A stretch of 64,000 nucleotides of DNA, taken from assembly GCA_013397935.1 (NCBI GenBank), contig VZRN01005010.1, positions 4,504,160-4,568,159 of the forward strand, given 5' to 3'. The stretch comes from Dasyornis broadbenti (taxonomy: Eukaryota > Chordata > Aves > Passeriformes > Dasyornithidae). The notes under the pieces were generated by a model, which made no database searches, was not told the DNA's origin, and worked only from the letters and a program-made list of their open reading frames with translations. Made by a program: the position numbers and the translations under genes. Below, in pieces: positions 12,101 through 23,082 of the stretch; the first letter of the stretch is position 1, and every line of letters starts with the position of its first letter.

Positions 12101-14599
12101 CATAACAATGACAACAACAAAAATTAATGAAGAAGCACCTTTATGTTCCAATATATGGATTTTCCATTATGGCAAAAGTTGTCTGCAAGTATTTCTCTAG
12201 TAACAGCTTATTTTGTCAAATGTCCGCTTGTAATTGTAACTATTTCAGGAAGAATAAAAACTTCTTAATCCCTGGGTATAACTTTTGAGTCATCATGAGC
12301 CAAACTCCATACTCTGGAGGGTTTTGAGACCTACATGGCAACAGCCAGTTCCTTTCTTTGTTGCTTGCTCACACATCCGATCTTCCTGCCCCATTACCTC
12401 ACACCAAAACGATGCTGGAACCTGCAACTAGCAGGTGCACCCCCAGATGCCTAGATCTGAAAGCAAGAGTACCTCATTGAATCCAACTGTGAGGCTGGAT
12501 TAGTGGGCTACAGCCTTTCCTTGCTTTTAACGCCTCTACACCACTCCAGAAATGCAAATCAGCCTGAGAAACCTTTTATGTACCCATTTTGCTCCAACAC
12601 CTCAACAGCTTCGCTATCGGCTACGCTGCAGGTTACAGCTGGCATATGCAGAACCAGTTCTATACCACATCCCTCTCAGGGGCTTCAGAGGATGCAGTGA
12701 GCCAGGGGAAGGAACCAATGGACGGACCATCACAAAACTACTCTCAAGAACATCCCCTAACAAGAACCTCCTGATAGTTAGAACTGCTCTTTGGAAATTG
12801 AGTCTTAAAAGAAGGGCTTTCCCATGGATTGTGAGAGACCACAGAAAAGCAGAATAAAGTCCTAGCTGCCTTCTCTGGTCATCTGCAAATCAAGATAAAT
12901 AATTTCCTAATAATATACTGCTGTGTTCTGTACTATTTTCTGGTTATTGTATGGCTATTTTCTGTGCTATGGTGCAATGCTGATGAAGACTGGATAGCCT
13001 GAACAAGGAGCAGGAACCTGTTGGTTATTTCTGTGTTTGTGCCCTACCTAAAAACGGGGACAGAGGGTTTTATCTGTTGAAGTGGAATACATCCCCAGTG
13101 CTGCTGCATACACTTTTCACATGGAGCTCTGTCTTATATTAGGATGTAGTCAAAAAGACTGTCATCCTGGTGTAACACAAAACTTTCCTGTTGCTGGGGA
13201 ACCTGTCCTTGATGAGAAAAGCAAAGCTAGGAATCTGGTCCTATCCATAACTTCATTTCATAAATACCTCGTTCAAAAATACCACCTCCTCTCTAGTGGG
13301 GTGATTGTATTTGATGTTACTCAGACAGAAGGGAAAGACCAACTAGCACTGACTCACTTTCTTCCTTGGTCTTTGCTTAGATAGAGGAGGACTGAACAAA
13401 ATCTCACTAAGGAGCTAAGGATGTGGCCTATGGTGATTAATTCTCTCCCAAAAGTACAAGTCACTGAGGGTGGTGCCTCACCATATTTACCAAACCCTTC
13501 CTTCTCTGTCTAGGGCAGGAAATCCTCACCCATCTCCTGAAGAAGCAGGGCACCCTCTGCTGACCCTGTACCTAGGAGACAGGAGGCTTTGCATGGCCTC
13601 AAACCTGACTGAAAAACACCTGATCGCATCAATGGAGCTCCAATGCATAGTCTTAATTTTGTTCTTTTATGGATATATTTCTTTTCAATTTTCAAACAAT
13701 GGTGCTTCTCACAGCTCAAGAGTTTCATCAGGTAGAAAGAAATTGCTCTTTTCCATACTCTTGGCACCTTTGGGGAAATTGCCCAAAGTAACCAGAGTTG
13801 CAGCAGAGAAAAGCTGACTTTTATGCACTGCTGTTATGCCTTTCCACTGCTGTTATAGCAGAAAAATTGATCCAGATATTCTTTGTTATGATCAGAAAAA
13901 CAATAGGGATTGGTATGAAGACATTAAAAAAAAAAAAAAAAAAGTGCCTGTTCCTTCTCTGTGAGGAAGTAATTTAGGAGTTTTCCTGACTCAGGGTTCA
14001 AAATACACCTAATTTCTGTATGCCATTATATCATTTGCCCATGTGGGATATTATTGGAGCAAAGAATTACTATTGTTCAGGTCTAATCCAGCCATGCCCT
14101 CAACTCCAACATTTGCACATCTCTCATCAATTAAAAAAAAATTTGGAAGAAGTATACAGCAAGGACATAATGCTTTGGTATTTAGGCAGGATATAGGAAA
14201 AGGGGAGGGCTTGCCTCTGTCTTGAATTTGGTTTGGAGCAATTTAGCTTGAGGACAACCAATGTGCTTGTAAAATCTGAAATACTTCACAGATGCCAGAT
14301 CTCCAATAAATTTTTGAAATCAAGATGCATATTTTAATATTAACACTTTCAGCTATTTACCTGACATGCTGGAGATACCAGAAGAATTTGAAATTCTTCT
14401 TGTATTCAATTTACTCCACATTTCTCATAACAGAATAGCAAGAAGCAGAATAGGTGAGGGACAATTACAGCCCATAGGGAAAAATGTGTGTATGAAAAAA
14501 TGTCATTAATCTAAGCCAATCTGGACAATCTTGATTATGATGTATCACATTCTCTCTTTTAATATAATACAATGTAATTCATTTAAATTAATTGCATAT
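9139..14599. other. Mostly unrecognised non-coding DNA
   Basis: The first few hundred bases after the gag relic may hold further decayed retroelement sequence, but no pol motif could be read. The overlapping frames at 10155-10436, 12503-12857 and 13470-13817 have no recognisable domain. There is an 18-nt A-run at 13926-13943 and a short (TA)n near 11078-11092. No RNA gene was seen. Confidence 0.5.
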
Positions 14600-16447
14600 G
14601 ACTAAAATTGAAGGACAACAGATTTGCTTTTATTTAGTTTATGATCTTTGGAGGAAGGGGCAGGCAACTCAGGAGAGTGAAAAGGATGTTTTGACATTAA
14701 TCAGGGAGAAAATTAGAAGGGTTAGAGCCCAACTAGAATTTAATCTAGCTTCTGCCATGAAAGACTACAAAAATATTTCTACAGTTACATCGGCAACACA
14801 AGGAGTGCTACGGAGAATCTCCATCCTTTACTGGGTGCAGGGGGAAACACAGTGATGAAGAACGAGGAAAAGGCTGAGGTGCTTAATGCTTTCTTTGCCT
14901 CAGCATGACTGGCTGTTCCCAGACCCCAGAGCTGGAAGACAGAGATGTGGAGCAGAATGAAGCCCATAACCTAGGATTAAATCAATGACTTGCTGTACCA
15001 CTTGGACACAGGCAAGTCTATGTCTGGTTGGGATCCACCCAAGGGTTCCAAGCAGATTGGCAGAAGAGCTCACTGAGATGCATTCCATTCCTGACTGACT
15101 GAGGAGGTCCCAGCTGACTGGAACTTAGCAGATGTGCTGCCCATCTACAAGAAAGGCCAGAAGGAGGATTCAGGGAACTACAGGCTTGTCAGCATGACCT
15201 CAGTGCCAGAGACAGTTTTGGAATAGATTGTGTTGCGTGCCATCACACAGCACTTGCAGTACAACCAGGAGATCAGGCCCAGTTAGCACAGGTTTATGAA
15301 AGGTAGGTCCTGCTTGACTGTCCTGGTCTCCTGTGGCAAGGTGACCCACCTATTAGATGAGGGAAATGCTGTGGGTGCTGTATACCTAGATTTTAGTTAG
15401 GCCTTTGGCCGTCTTTCCCACAGCGCTCTCTTGGAGAAATTGACTCTTCATGTGTTGGATGGTGTACTCTTCACTGGGTAGAATACTGGCTGGATCGTCC
15501 CGTTTCACCACTGGCCATCAATCGCTCTATGCAGCAGAGAGTGGTGGTGAATGGAGTTACATCCAGCTGGTGGCCGGTCACTGGTGGTGTCCCCAGGGCT
15601 CAGTATTGGGGCCAGCCTTATTTGATAACTTCATCAGTGATATCAATGAGTGGATAGAGGACACCCCTCACTTGGCAGATAACACCAATCTGCTGGAAGG
15701 TATGAAGGCTTCACAGAGGGATCTGAAAGGCTGGATCAATGGGCTGAAGCCAAGTGTATAAGGTTCAACAAGGTGAAGGGCCAGGTCCTGCACTTTTTCA
15801 CAACAAGCCCATGTAGAGCTACAGGCTAGGGGCAGAGTGGCTAGAAAGCATCCCAGTGGAAAATGACTGGGTGGTGATTAACAGCAGCTGAACATGAGCC
15901 AGAGTGTGCCCAGGTGGCCAAGAAAGCCAATGGCATCCTGGCCTTTATCAAAAATAGTGTGGCCAGCAGGACCAGAGAAGGGATTTTCTCTCTGTAATCA
16001 GCACTGGTGAGGCTGCACCTTGAATACTGTATCCAGTTTTAGGCCCTGCACTCCAAGAAGCATCTGAGGGAACTGGGGTTGTTTAGTCTGGACAAAAGAC
16101 AGTCCAGGGGAGTTCTTTCCAATTTCTACAACCACCTGAAGGGAGCAAGGTGGGGGTCATTCTCCCAAGTAACTAGTGTCCTTGTTAGGAAAAGGCCTCA
16201 AGTTGTGCCAGGGAGAGTTTAGAATGAATATTGGGAAAAATTTCTTTTCTGAAAGAGTTATCAAGCAGTGGAACAGGCTGCCCAGAGAAGGGGTTGAGTC
16301 ACCATCCTTGGAGGGATTTAAAAGACATGCAGATGTGGTACTTAAGGACATGGCTCAGTGGTGGACTTGGCAGTCAGATTTGCAGTTGGATCCCAATGAT
16401 CTCAGAGGTCTTTTCCAACTTAAATGATTCTATGATTCCATGATTTA
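14600..16447 (+). mobile_element. CR1 LINE, 5'-truncated, ORF2 end plus 3' UTR
   Basis: This is the longest element in the window, about 1.85 kb of a CR1 LINE whose full length is about 4.5 kb. ORF2 encodes the endonuclease/reverse transcriptase used in target-primed retrotransposition. Visible in order are the linker before the RT (VYDLWRKGQATQ near 14637-14672, LEFNLASAMKDY near 14733-14768), VLNAFFASA near 14878-14904, the RT fingers and palm (DWNLADVLPIYKKGQ-like region from about 15115; GNYRLVSMTS near 15174-15203; AVYLDFS near 15376-15396), then QGSVLGPALF at 15595-15624 and the thumb. The 3' UTR ends in ATTCTATG ATTCCATG ATTTA. The 5' boundary is approximate. Confidence 0.95.
15075..15761 (+). 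pseudogene. CR1 reverse transcriptase, disabled
   Basis: Palm-domain pseudogene inside the CR1 copy. The segment from 15450 to 15761 stays open for 103 codons and includes QGSVLGPALF followed by an acidic stretch. The catalytic box that should read (F/Y)ADD is LADN at 15672-15683, so the second catalytic Asp is lost. Upstream, the frame is interrupted by several stops (for example TAG at 15224-15226 and in the TTTTAGTTAGGCC stretch near 15391-15403) and by frame changes. The copy cannot encode an active enzyme and is an old insertion. Confidence 0.9.
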
Positions 16448-17199
16448 GGGTAAGACAATCACAAACCTTATACCTTCTTTTGTTTTATTCAGCACACCTT
16501 ACAAATGCATTTAAAGTTGCCTTTCTATTTCACAAGTAACATTTTCCCCTTTGCCATATAAAAACTAGAAATACACAAAAATTTTTAATATCAAACACAG
16601 TTTGATAATTTCTTGTTCTTAATATTTCTATTATTATTTGACAATTGAAAGTTTTAAAGTAGTAAAAGCTTCCAGTATTATTGTTCATAGTTTTCAATTA
16701 AGGATAATTTTTGGTTTAGAATTTTATGCAAAATTGCAAAAAAGCCTTAGACTAGAGTAAATATCAAACAAAGTTAAGGAATTAAGAGCTGTTTGAACTA
16801 TGAAATATGACAGATGGAAAAAAGAGAGCCTCTTTCCTGATGATCAGTAAGATTGAGGGTTTGTCTGATCTTCCCTGCAAGACAATTTCACATTCTCCAA
16901 TTCAGAATGTCTTGCATCTGGTTCTCACATACTTTCTTCTGGGTGATGTGTTCTGTCTCAGTTAGTAGGAGTACAATTCTCATGGTGGTTCACACATCAA
17001 AATTTGGATTTGATTAGCTGGTGTTGATTCACTAACCACTCTCAGTACTGAAAGTGACATCAGAAGCTTACCAAGCATCAGGAGAGCACTTGAATGTCCA
17101 GGATAGCATGCACCAGAGAAAAAGGCAGCAACATCTACAGACATTAAACACACCATTGGGTAGTCACATTAACCTGACCCTTAGTGTAAGCATCATTTG
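16448..17199. other. AT-rich non-coding DNA
   Basis: Nothing recognisable was seen between the CR1 3' terminus and the L2-like relic. The 17040-17200 part may be the decayed 3' extension of that relic, but this could not be read. Confidence 0.5.
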
Positions 17200-17680
17200 T
17201 CAGAAAAATACATCCAGAGCAAAGGAGTTCCAATAACCCAGGGCTGTGTACTCCTGCCCCCAAGTTATCATTGTCTGCGAGGAAAGAATGGACATTTCCC
17301 AGCTAGCTGAGGAGTCTTTAGAAAGCAATGCTACCTGGTCATCGGAGCCAGAGGCAGGACCCACAGGCTTTGCACAACTTTGATAAATAGAGGCCATATG
17401 TCTTCAATGAATGGAAGGTGGAGACAGTGCCTTGGCCCACTCTTCAAAGCATTCCCCCTTTCTGACTAGAATTGCTTTGGTCTTGCCTGCATTCAACTTG
17501 AGCCAGCTGCTCTTCATCCAAGAGTTTATTTCCTGAAGTCATTCCAAAATCCTATGGCCAGTGTGAATATAGTGTCAGATTAGACCATCTAATAGCCCTC
17601 TGTCTGCCCTTGAAAACCTCAGAATTGCTGAAGTATTAGCACTTACAAGGCACAGCTGAGATTACAGCCCATTCAGATTA
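17200..17680 (-). mobile_element. Ancient L2-like LINE relic (RT palm/thumb)
   Basis: Read on the minus strand, the frame from about 17540 downwards gives LQEINSWMKSSWLKLNAGK followed by TKAILV. This matches the 'WM...N.LKLN..KTE.L.' motif that follows the catalytic box in L2-clade reverse transcriptases. CR1 has a different motif (MKFN..KC) at this place. Upstream, 17595-17660 can be aligned with frameshifts to the 'IIRGF...YADD' region, where the catalytic box is destroyed by a stop. About 40-45 residues downstream, DSSASWEM falls where 'LDxSLSME' is expected. The relic has stops and at least one frameshift. The match is from memory, so the clade assignment is an inference. Confidence 0.55.
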
Positions 17681-20600
17681 CGCACAGGAAGGCAGACCTG
17701 GTCTGAAATAGCTTCCAGATGAATTCAATAAAGTAAAAGCAAAGGTTATGGGTTTTATAGCATGGCTACAGGGTTCTCTAGAAGCAGGGTAGGGACATCA
17801 GGTGTCTGTCACCACCCTGCTACTCTAGTACTTATCTGCACTGTGAGCTTCCCTGGTACTTCTCCTCACTGAACCTTGTAAAAAGAAAAATAAAAAAAAT
17901 AGTAACCCAAATTTATAGCTTCTGAGCCCTGAAAGTAACTCAGTTATAGAACCCTTTTTGCCATGTAGAAATACAGCATTTTTCAGATTAGTCCATTTAA
18001 ACAAATTATTTGCACTGAAAGTCCACTGATATTCTGGTTTGTGCAAAACCTGCTTTTATGAAATTATTGCAAGTATTTCTAAATATATTCAGCTGGCAAT
18101 ATTCCTTTAATCAGATTATGTTTCTCTTCTTCTCTAAGAAATTCATTTGGCCATCTTTTGAAAGGCTGTGTATTTTCAGATCAGAAGGAGCAAGTGTGAT
18201 TAGACAGTCTGATTTCCTAGCCTATGTAACAGACCTTAAAACCATCTTCAGAAATTTCTCTGTCAAACAGAATAATCCTGCTCAAGTCAGAGAATTTCTC
18301 CCATATCTTTGGCAAATTGGAAAAGCATTCTTGTGGTCGGTATTAAGTCACTGCAGACAGAAAAAAAAGTGGTAATAACTAGCTCCAGTATTCTAATTCT
18401 CACACACTCACTGTACACAATAAATATCACATCCTACTTGAATTTTTCAGTCCATATTTTCCTATCTGTCTCATAGAATTAAATGTTAACTAGTCAACTA
18501 AATCTTTAATGAATTAATGTTCCCAATGTGCACAGATTACTATTAATCATTATCATGTGTGACTTGTCAATTTTATGTTTTAACTCATCAAATCCAAGAA
18601 TGAGAGGACTGTTAATGTCAAGCTCATGTATCACAATCGTTAAACCTTTCTAACGTAGCCTGCTGCTACTACATTTTTTCATGGGAAATTCTTACTTTGG
18701 TCAGTATTTACCTATGGCAGCTGTTGTGCTCTGGCTAAGAGAAAAAGGTTCTTGACGTGGGAAATGCGATGGAGGGTGGTAAAGAGACACTTAAATGTCT
18801 TCCATGCATCAAATCAAGTCCATTGATGAAACATTGGTTTCATCTCACTGGGCATTCTCCCAACTGACATCCAAATTGATCATCGTAGTACCACAGATGT
18901 ATGGACCCTTGATAACATCCTTTTCCATATTTCGAGCCACGGGAGAACATAATATGGATCTGTTCCAGTAGCTTTACAACTTAAACTGTGGTCCTGGGGC
19001 AGGGATGTAGACAGCTGAGCTGCAGAAAGCACTGTGCTTCCTCATGCCATCCCTTTGTTTTAGTCCTGTTTATTAACACAAGCCCCATATTTCAACAGAA
19101 AAAAACCCCCATCTATTAAAAAATACTACACTACTTTAGGATTTTTACTATCCCTGAAAATAGCATGGTTATATGTGTGAAACAATCAAGCTTACTGAAC
19201 TCTGTACATGCAGAAAAACCTAACTAATCATCAATAATAGACAGTTGGCAGATTTCACCTTTTGCCTTTTTAATTAAGATTTAAGTTTTCAAGCTTTTCT
19301 TTCCTTTACAAGTGAGATATTGTTCTCTTTTCAGAGGTTTCCTATTATTTCCAGTATCCCATGAGTCCAAAAATTAGCAGTTATAAATTTGGAAGAATGT
19401 CCAGCATTTATAATTTCAGCAGACTTGAATATCACTCACCAAAATTTTAAGTCATTGCTACAACAAATATGGTATATGACCTTACAGATCTCAATGATTT
19501 CTGCTAGTATATTTGCCATGGTGGGGGAGGTTGGGAGTAGAATCAGTTTATCTTTATGACTAAACAGCTTTCAAGACTTTATATCTAACCATTGGACAAG
19601 ATAATATAGAACTACTGAATGCCTTCTATACCCCTACTTCTGGATTAAAAAAAAAAAAAAATGGAAATGGCTTTCTAAACAGATATATTTCCTACATTAC
19701 CCTAGCCAGCTGGAGGGCCAGTGTAACTTTTGTTATGTCTAGCAATGGCTTTTGGATGGTTTTCTGGGTCTCATTGATTTCCTATACATTTGGCTTAGAT
19801 CATGCTCAATATTTTGGATGAGAAAACAACCAGGCAAGTCATTGACTTTATAGATCAAAATAAATAATGTCATGGTGCTTCACTGATATTAGGCCCCCCC
19901 CTCCACCCCGTGCTGATGCCATGCTGAGGTCACTGTTGGGACAATGGATGAGCTTTCATGACCAAAGCTAAGAACAAGAGAAAAGGAAGGAATTCCACAA
20001 AGCAGTAACTGTCATGGCTATTGTATACTGTACAGGAACTTCATGGGCTTTATTATATGAAAAGAAATTGAGTAATAAATATCATCGTTTCAAGAAAGAA
20101 CACAGATCAGGAACAAGAACACAATATCAGTGAACCCCCTAAAGTGTCCTAGTCCTGTGTAAAGGACATAAAGATCAGGAATAAATATGCTTTTCTTTTT
20201 TTTTCCTTCTCCTGCTCCATCACACCCATTCTCTACCAACATTTTATAACATTTTTGGGGAAGGATAGGAGAAGTCTCAATCCCTTAGGTACATTAATTT
20301 CATATTTAGAGAACACACTGAATGAAAATCCTACTTCCAAAACACCTCAGACTTTGCAGGAAATATATACTTAGCTCCTGATTGTCATGGCTCAGTCCAA
20401 ATCTCATAACATGGAAAAGTTAAGAAAGGGACAAAAATGATGGTTATTTGGTAAAGGAAACATTTGGTTAAGAACAGTGAAGGCATATATCTCTGTTCCA
20501 GAAATGCAACACAAGGCTGGTGTACTCACGCAGACTTTTGTAGGACCAAACCAAGGCTAGACAGCACAGAAGCAGAATTTGGAACAGGAGGTTGGCAGCA

Positions 20601-21355
20601 CTTACCCACATATCAACACATTTTTCCACCGGGTCTTTCCCAGCAACAGTTTTACCTGATACTTTCCCATCAAATAATAAAATTTTCAACATATGATTTT
20701 TCAGTTCTCTGTCTCACTCCTTCCCTGCCTCCCACCAAGTGCTGTGATCACTGGAAATAATATTAAAAGTTCAAGACCTGAAAACACTTAATGCCATGAT
20801 TAATTTTTACAGCTTAAGGAAATCTAAGATGACATATAGTAATTTTACTTATTCATGCAAGTGACACTAAGAATTGTTAAGCTGGCACAATATTCAAATA
20901 ATAGTGAGCTCATATTCTCAAGAGCATGGAGCACTCAGGTCCAGCATTTTGCCAAAAGATCAAGAGAGACTCTCTGAATCACACTCTGGTTTAATCTGTG
21001 GTTGTTTCTTTTAGGAACATACCAGTAGTTTCCTTTTTACTTTGCTCTTAATTAATAATTGTGAACTTATTTCCTGAGTTTCTGAAGTAAAATATACTCC
21101 CCAACCTAAAGCAACTAAACACTGCATAAAGAGAAGGACTGCATTCACAGTCAGACCTCCAGTTCACTGGAAAATACGTTATCCACAGAGGTGTAGTTGT
21201 GCCAGTTAGAGGCTTTGCAAATACTGTGAAGGAGTACTCTGAGGAGCTGGGAAGAGCACAGAAGTAGTTCAGCATGCCTGTCTGAAACGCAGGCATAGCA
21301 GGAGGATTTTCAGTTGGAAGGATCAGGTTGCGCTGGGCTTGCTCACACAGATGCA

Positions 21356-21401
21356 ATGGCACTCGCTGGAGCCGCCCCGGTGAATCAATGGAACAACTTT
21401 G
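21356..21401 (+). other. Candidate short first exon
   Basis: An ATG in good context (G at -3, G at +4) at 21356 opens 15 codons, MALAGAAPVNQWNNF. These run into a near-consensus splice donor, TTTG|GTAAGTG, with the GT at 21402-21403. The segment has three CpGs within about 20 bases in an otherwise CpG-poor neighbourhood, which is unusual here. An alternative is an internal exon starting after the CACACAG at 21344-21350. I do not recognise the peptide as part of a known protein. This could be an alternative first exon of a large gene, a non-coding exon, or chance. Confidence 0.2.
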
Positions 21402-21551
21402 GTAAGTGCTCCCTAACGTAAATGAAACGCTTCTCCGTGTGGCTCCACGTTTTAAGTTTACTCCTAACCAAAGCTAATTCGGGTAACAATAATTAGCTTC
21501 TTTTCTCTCAAATGTCAAACCGCAACATTTGCTCTTCTGCTTCTGTTGCCA

Positions 21552-21563
21552 CAAAAAAANCAA

Positions 21564-21611
<48 letters not shown>
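21552..21611. repeat. Long A homopolymer with an ambiguous base
   Basis: Seven A, an N at 21560, CAAC, then 47 A (21565-21611). On the opposite strand it creates an artificial poly-Phe frame. It could be the tail of a retroposed sequence on the plus strand, but no source gene was recognised upstream. The N shows the assembly is uncertain here. Confidence 0.9.
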
Positions 21612-21613
<2 letters not shown>

Positions 21614-22734
21614 TCCCTCCCAACCATTTAGTGTACCTTTAGCAAAATACTTAAGATAAAACAAGATAAGAAAAAGCTTCAAAACCACTGTAAGAGGCAG
21701 CAGAATGAGCTCAGAGCCTAATTCTGTAAACATACCTGCTTTTTAGTCACACAGATCACTCCATTAATTTCAAGGACTATCAGCAGAAACAAACTGGTTC
21801 CCAGGTGCTTAGAAGTCAGCAGGGGTGGGCTGTTACAAAACAACTGAAGTTCGGGATTTAAAGCCCTACACTCTTCAAAATATACCTTCTGCATCCCCCA
21901 AGGGCTATAAGCCATCCCCAATAACCCATCCTCTGTGGAGCATATCTCTTCCTCTGCAAAATTCCTGGCAGCAGGAGCCTGCTACCTCCTTATTCCTTCT
22001 TACCACAAGTGTGTTTGTACTCTAGCAGGGATCCTGGATATGCAGCAGGGTAAGCATCAGTTTGCAAAGGGAGAAAAATACTGGCTTCTAGTCCCTACTG
22101 CTCTAATAGCTTGAAAAAGAGCAGGAGCACTGTTGTGCCCTGCAAATTGCAAACCCTGTCCCCTCTCTCCAGCCTGGGGGAAGCAGACAAAATGTGACTC
22201 TGGTGGCTTCTGAGTAAGTAGGTCCAATTCTACTTCTCCTCATGCAGAGCTAGGATAAAAGCAAAGGTTTAGTCTCAAGAAGATGGAGCAGGACCTTCTC
22301 CAGGCAGCACCTTGAGTGCCCTGTCAACCGTAACATGGAAGCTTACTCCTTACAGGGGACCAAGCAGCAGCCTAGACCGTTGTTTGCGGAGGTATACAAA
22401 ACTGACAGGGTTGGAGACTGATCTATTCTGCTTACAGCTGGCCGGGGGACTCAGAGTATTTGCACCAAGCACTACCTCCCTTTAAAAAATGCATATAACC
22501 TCTATCATCAGTTTCCTATTTGTATATCCATGTGAAAAGTCATAGAGGGTAGTAATTCATCTCCCATTCAGAGACGTTATGTCCAGGTGCTGAGAGTGTA
22601 CAGGTCATTTATGAGCACGCAGCTCATTTGCAGACCATTTATTACACCCATCCATCTCACGGTCTCTCCCTGGCGTTGCCAATACACAATAGCTGCTTCT
22701 CTAGTTCTACCAAGCTCCTCATTCCTGATGCATT

Positions 22735-22915
22735 TGCGCATCTCAGTGATATTAATGCACATATCCTCACAATGTTCCCATGAGGAGCCTGGATATTATC
22801 ACCATTTACGGAGGACTTGCCTATGGCTATACAATCTGTGGCAGAGCTGGGAAGGAGACCAAGAAATCTGGTGCTTCAGCCCAGTGCATTAACCACAGAG
22901 CTCTTCCTCTGCTCC
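22735..22915 (-). mobile_element. MIR-type CORE-SINE
   Basis: In minus orientation the element shows a tRNA-like head with GTGGTTAATGCACTGGGCT (22896-22878), then CCAGCTCTGCCACAG, GCCATAGGCAAGT, a GTAAATGGTGATAATAT segment, and ATTGTGAGGATATGTGCATT. These occur in the same order as the MIR head, core and tail ('GTGGTTAAGAGC', 'GGCTCTGCCAC', 'TTGGGCAAGT', 'AAATGGGGATAATA', 'TTGTGAGGAT'). MIRs are amniote-wide, very old tRNA-derived SINEs mobilised by L2, which fits the L2-like relic in the same window. The boundaries are approximate. Confidence 0.8.
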
Positions 22916-22997
22916 CTTTTATGAGCTGGACACCTGTTTGCCGGTTGAGGACCACCAAACAGCTATCACATGGTAATAAACATTTACAATCACAACA

Positions 22998-23082
22998 GAC
23001 CTGAGCTGGATTTGAACCAGCATCTTAAAGGTGCAAAAGCCTCATGTACAGCCCGTTACTGGCCCCTTGAGCTAGGGATTGC
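22998..23082 (-). mobile_element. tRNA-derived SINE head or tRNA pseudogene
   Basis: On the minus strand an A-box-like TAGCTCAAGGGG (23074-23063) is followed 41 bases later by a perfect T-arm: the GCTGG/CCAGC stem with a TTCAAAT loop (23021-23005). The arm contains a B-box matching GGTTCRANNCC. No acceptor stem can be formed and the box spacing is longer than in most tRNAs, so it is not a working tRNA gene. It is probably the Pol III promoter head of a second SINE. It lies about 85 bases from the MIR in the same orientation, so the two may be parts of one composite or nested insertion. Confidence 0.5.

Larger units (their letters stand above)
17681..22734. other. Non-coding DNA with one candidate exon
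   Basis: AT-rich sequence with no recognised gene. It has an A-run (15 nt) at 19647-19661, a C-rich patch at 19893-19909 and a long A tract at 21552-21611. The frame at 18058-18375 (105 codons) has no recognisable domain. A possible small exon at 21356-21401 is listed separately. Confidence 0.5.

Noticed and set aside
16176..16427. 83- and 70-codon open frames
   Set aside because: They are passages through the 3' end of the long CR1, not separate genes.
21515..21733. Minus-strand frame with a poly-Phe run
   Set aside because: Created by the 47-nt A homopolymer and an ambiguous base.
22026..22049. 24-nt microexon (good acceptor CTCTAG, donor CAGG|GTAAGC)
   Set aside because: Short segments with such signals turn up repeatedly here (also 41046-41070 minus, 52392-52422 and 52797-52826 plus). 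That shows the chance rate is high without transcript evidence.
23005..23074. Intact tRNA gene
   Set aside because: The T-arm and both Pol III boxes are visible, but no acceptor stem pairs and the spacing is off. A SINE head or pseudogene is more likely.
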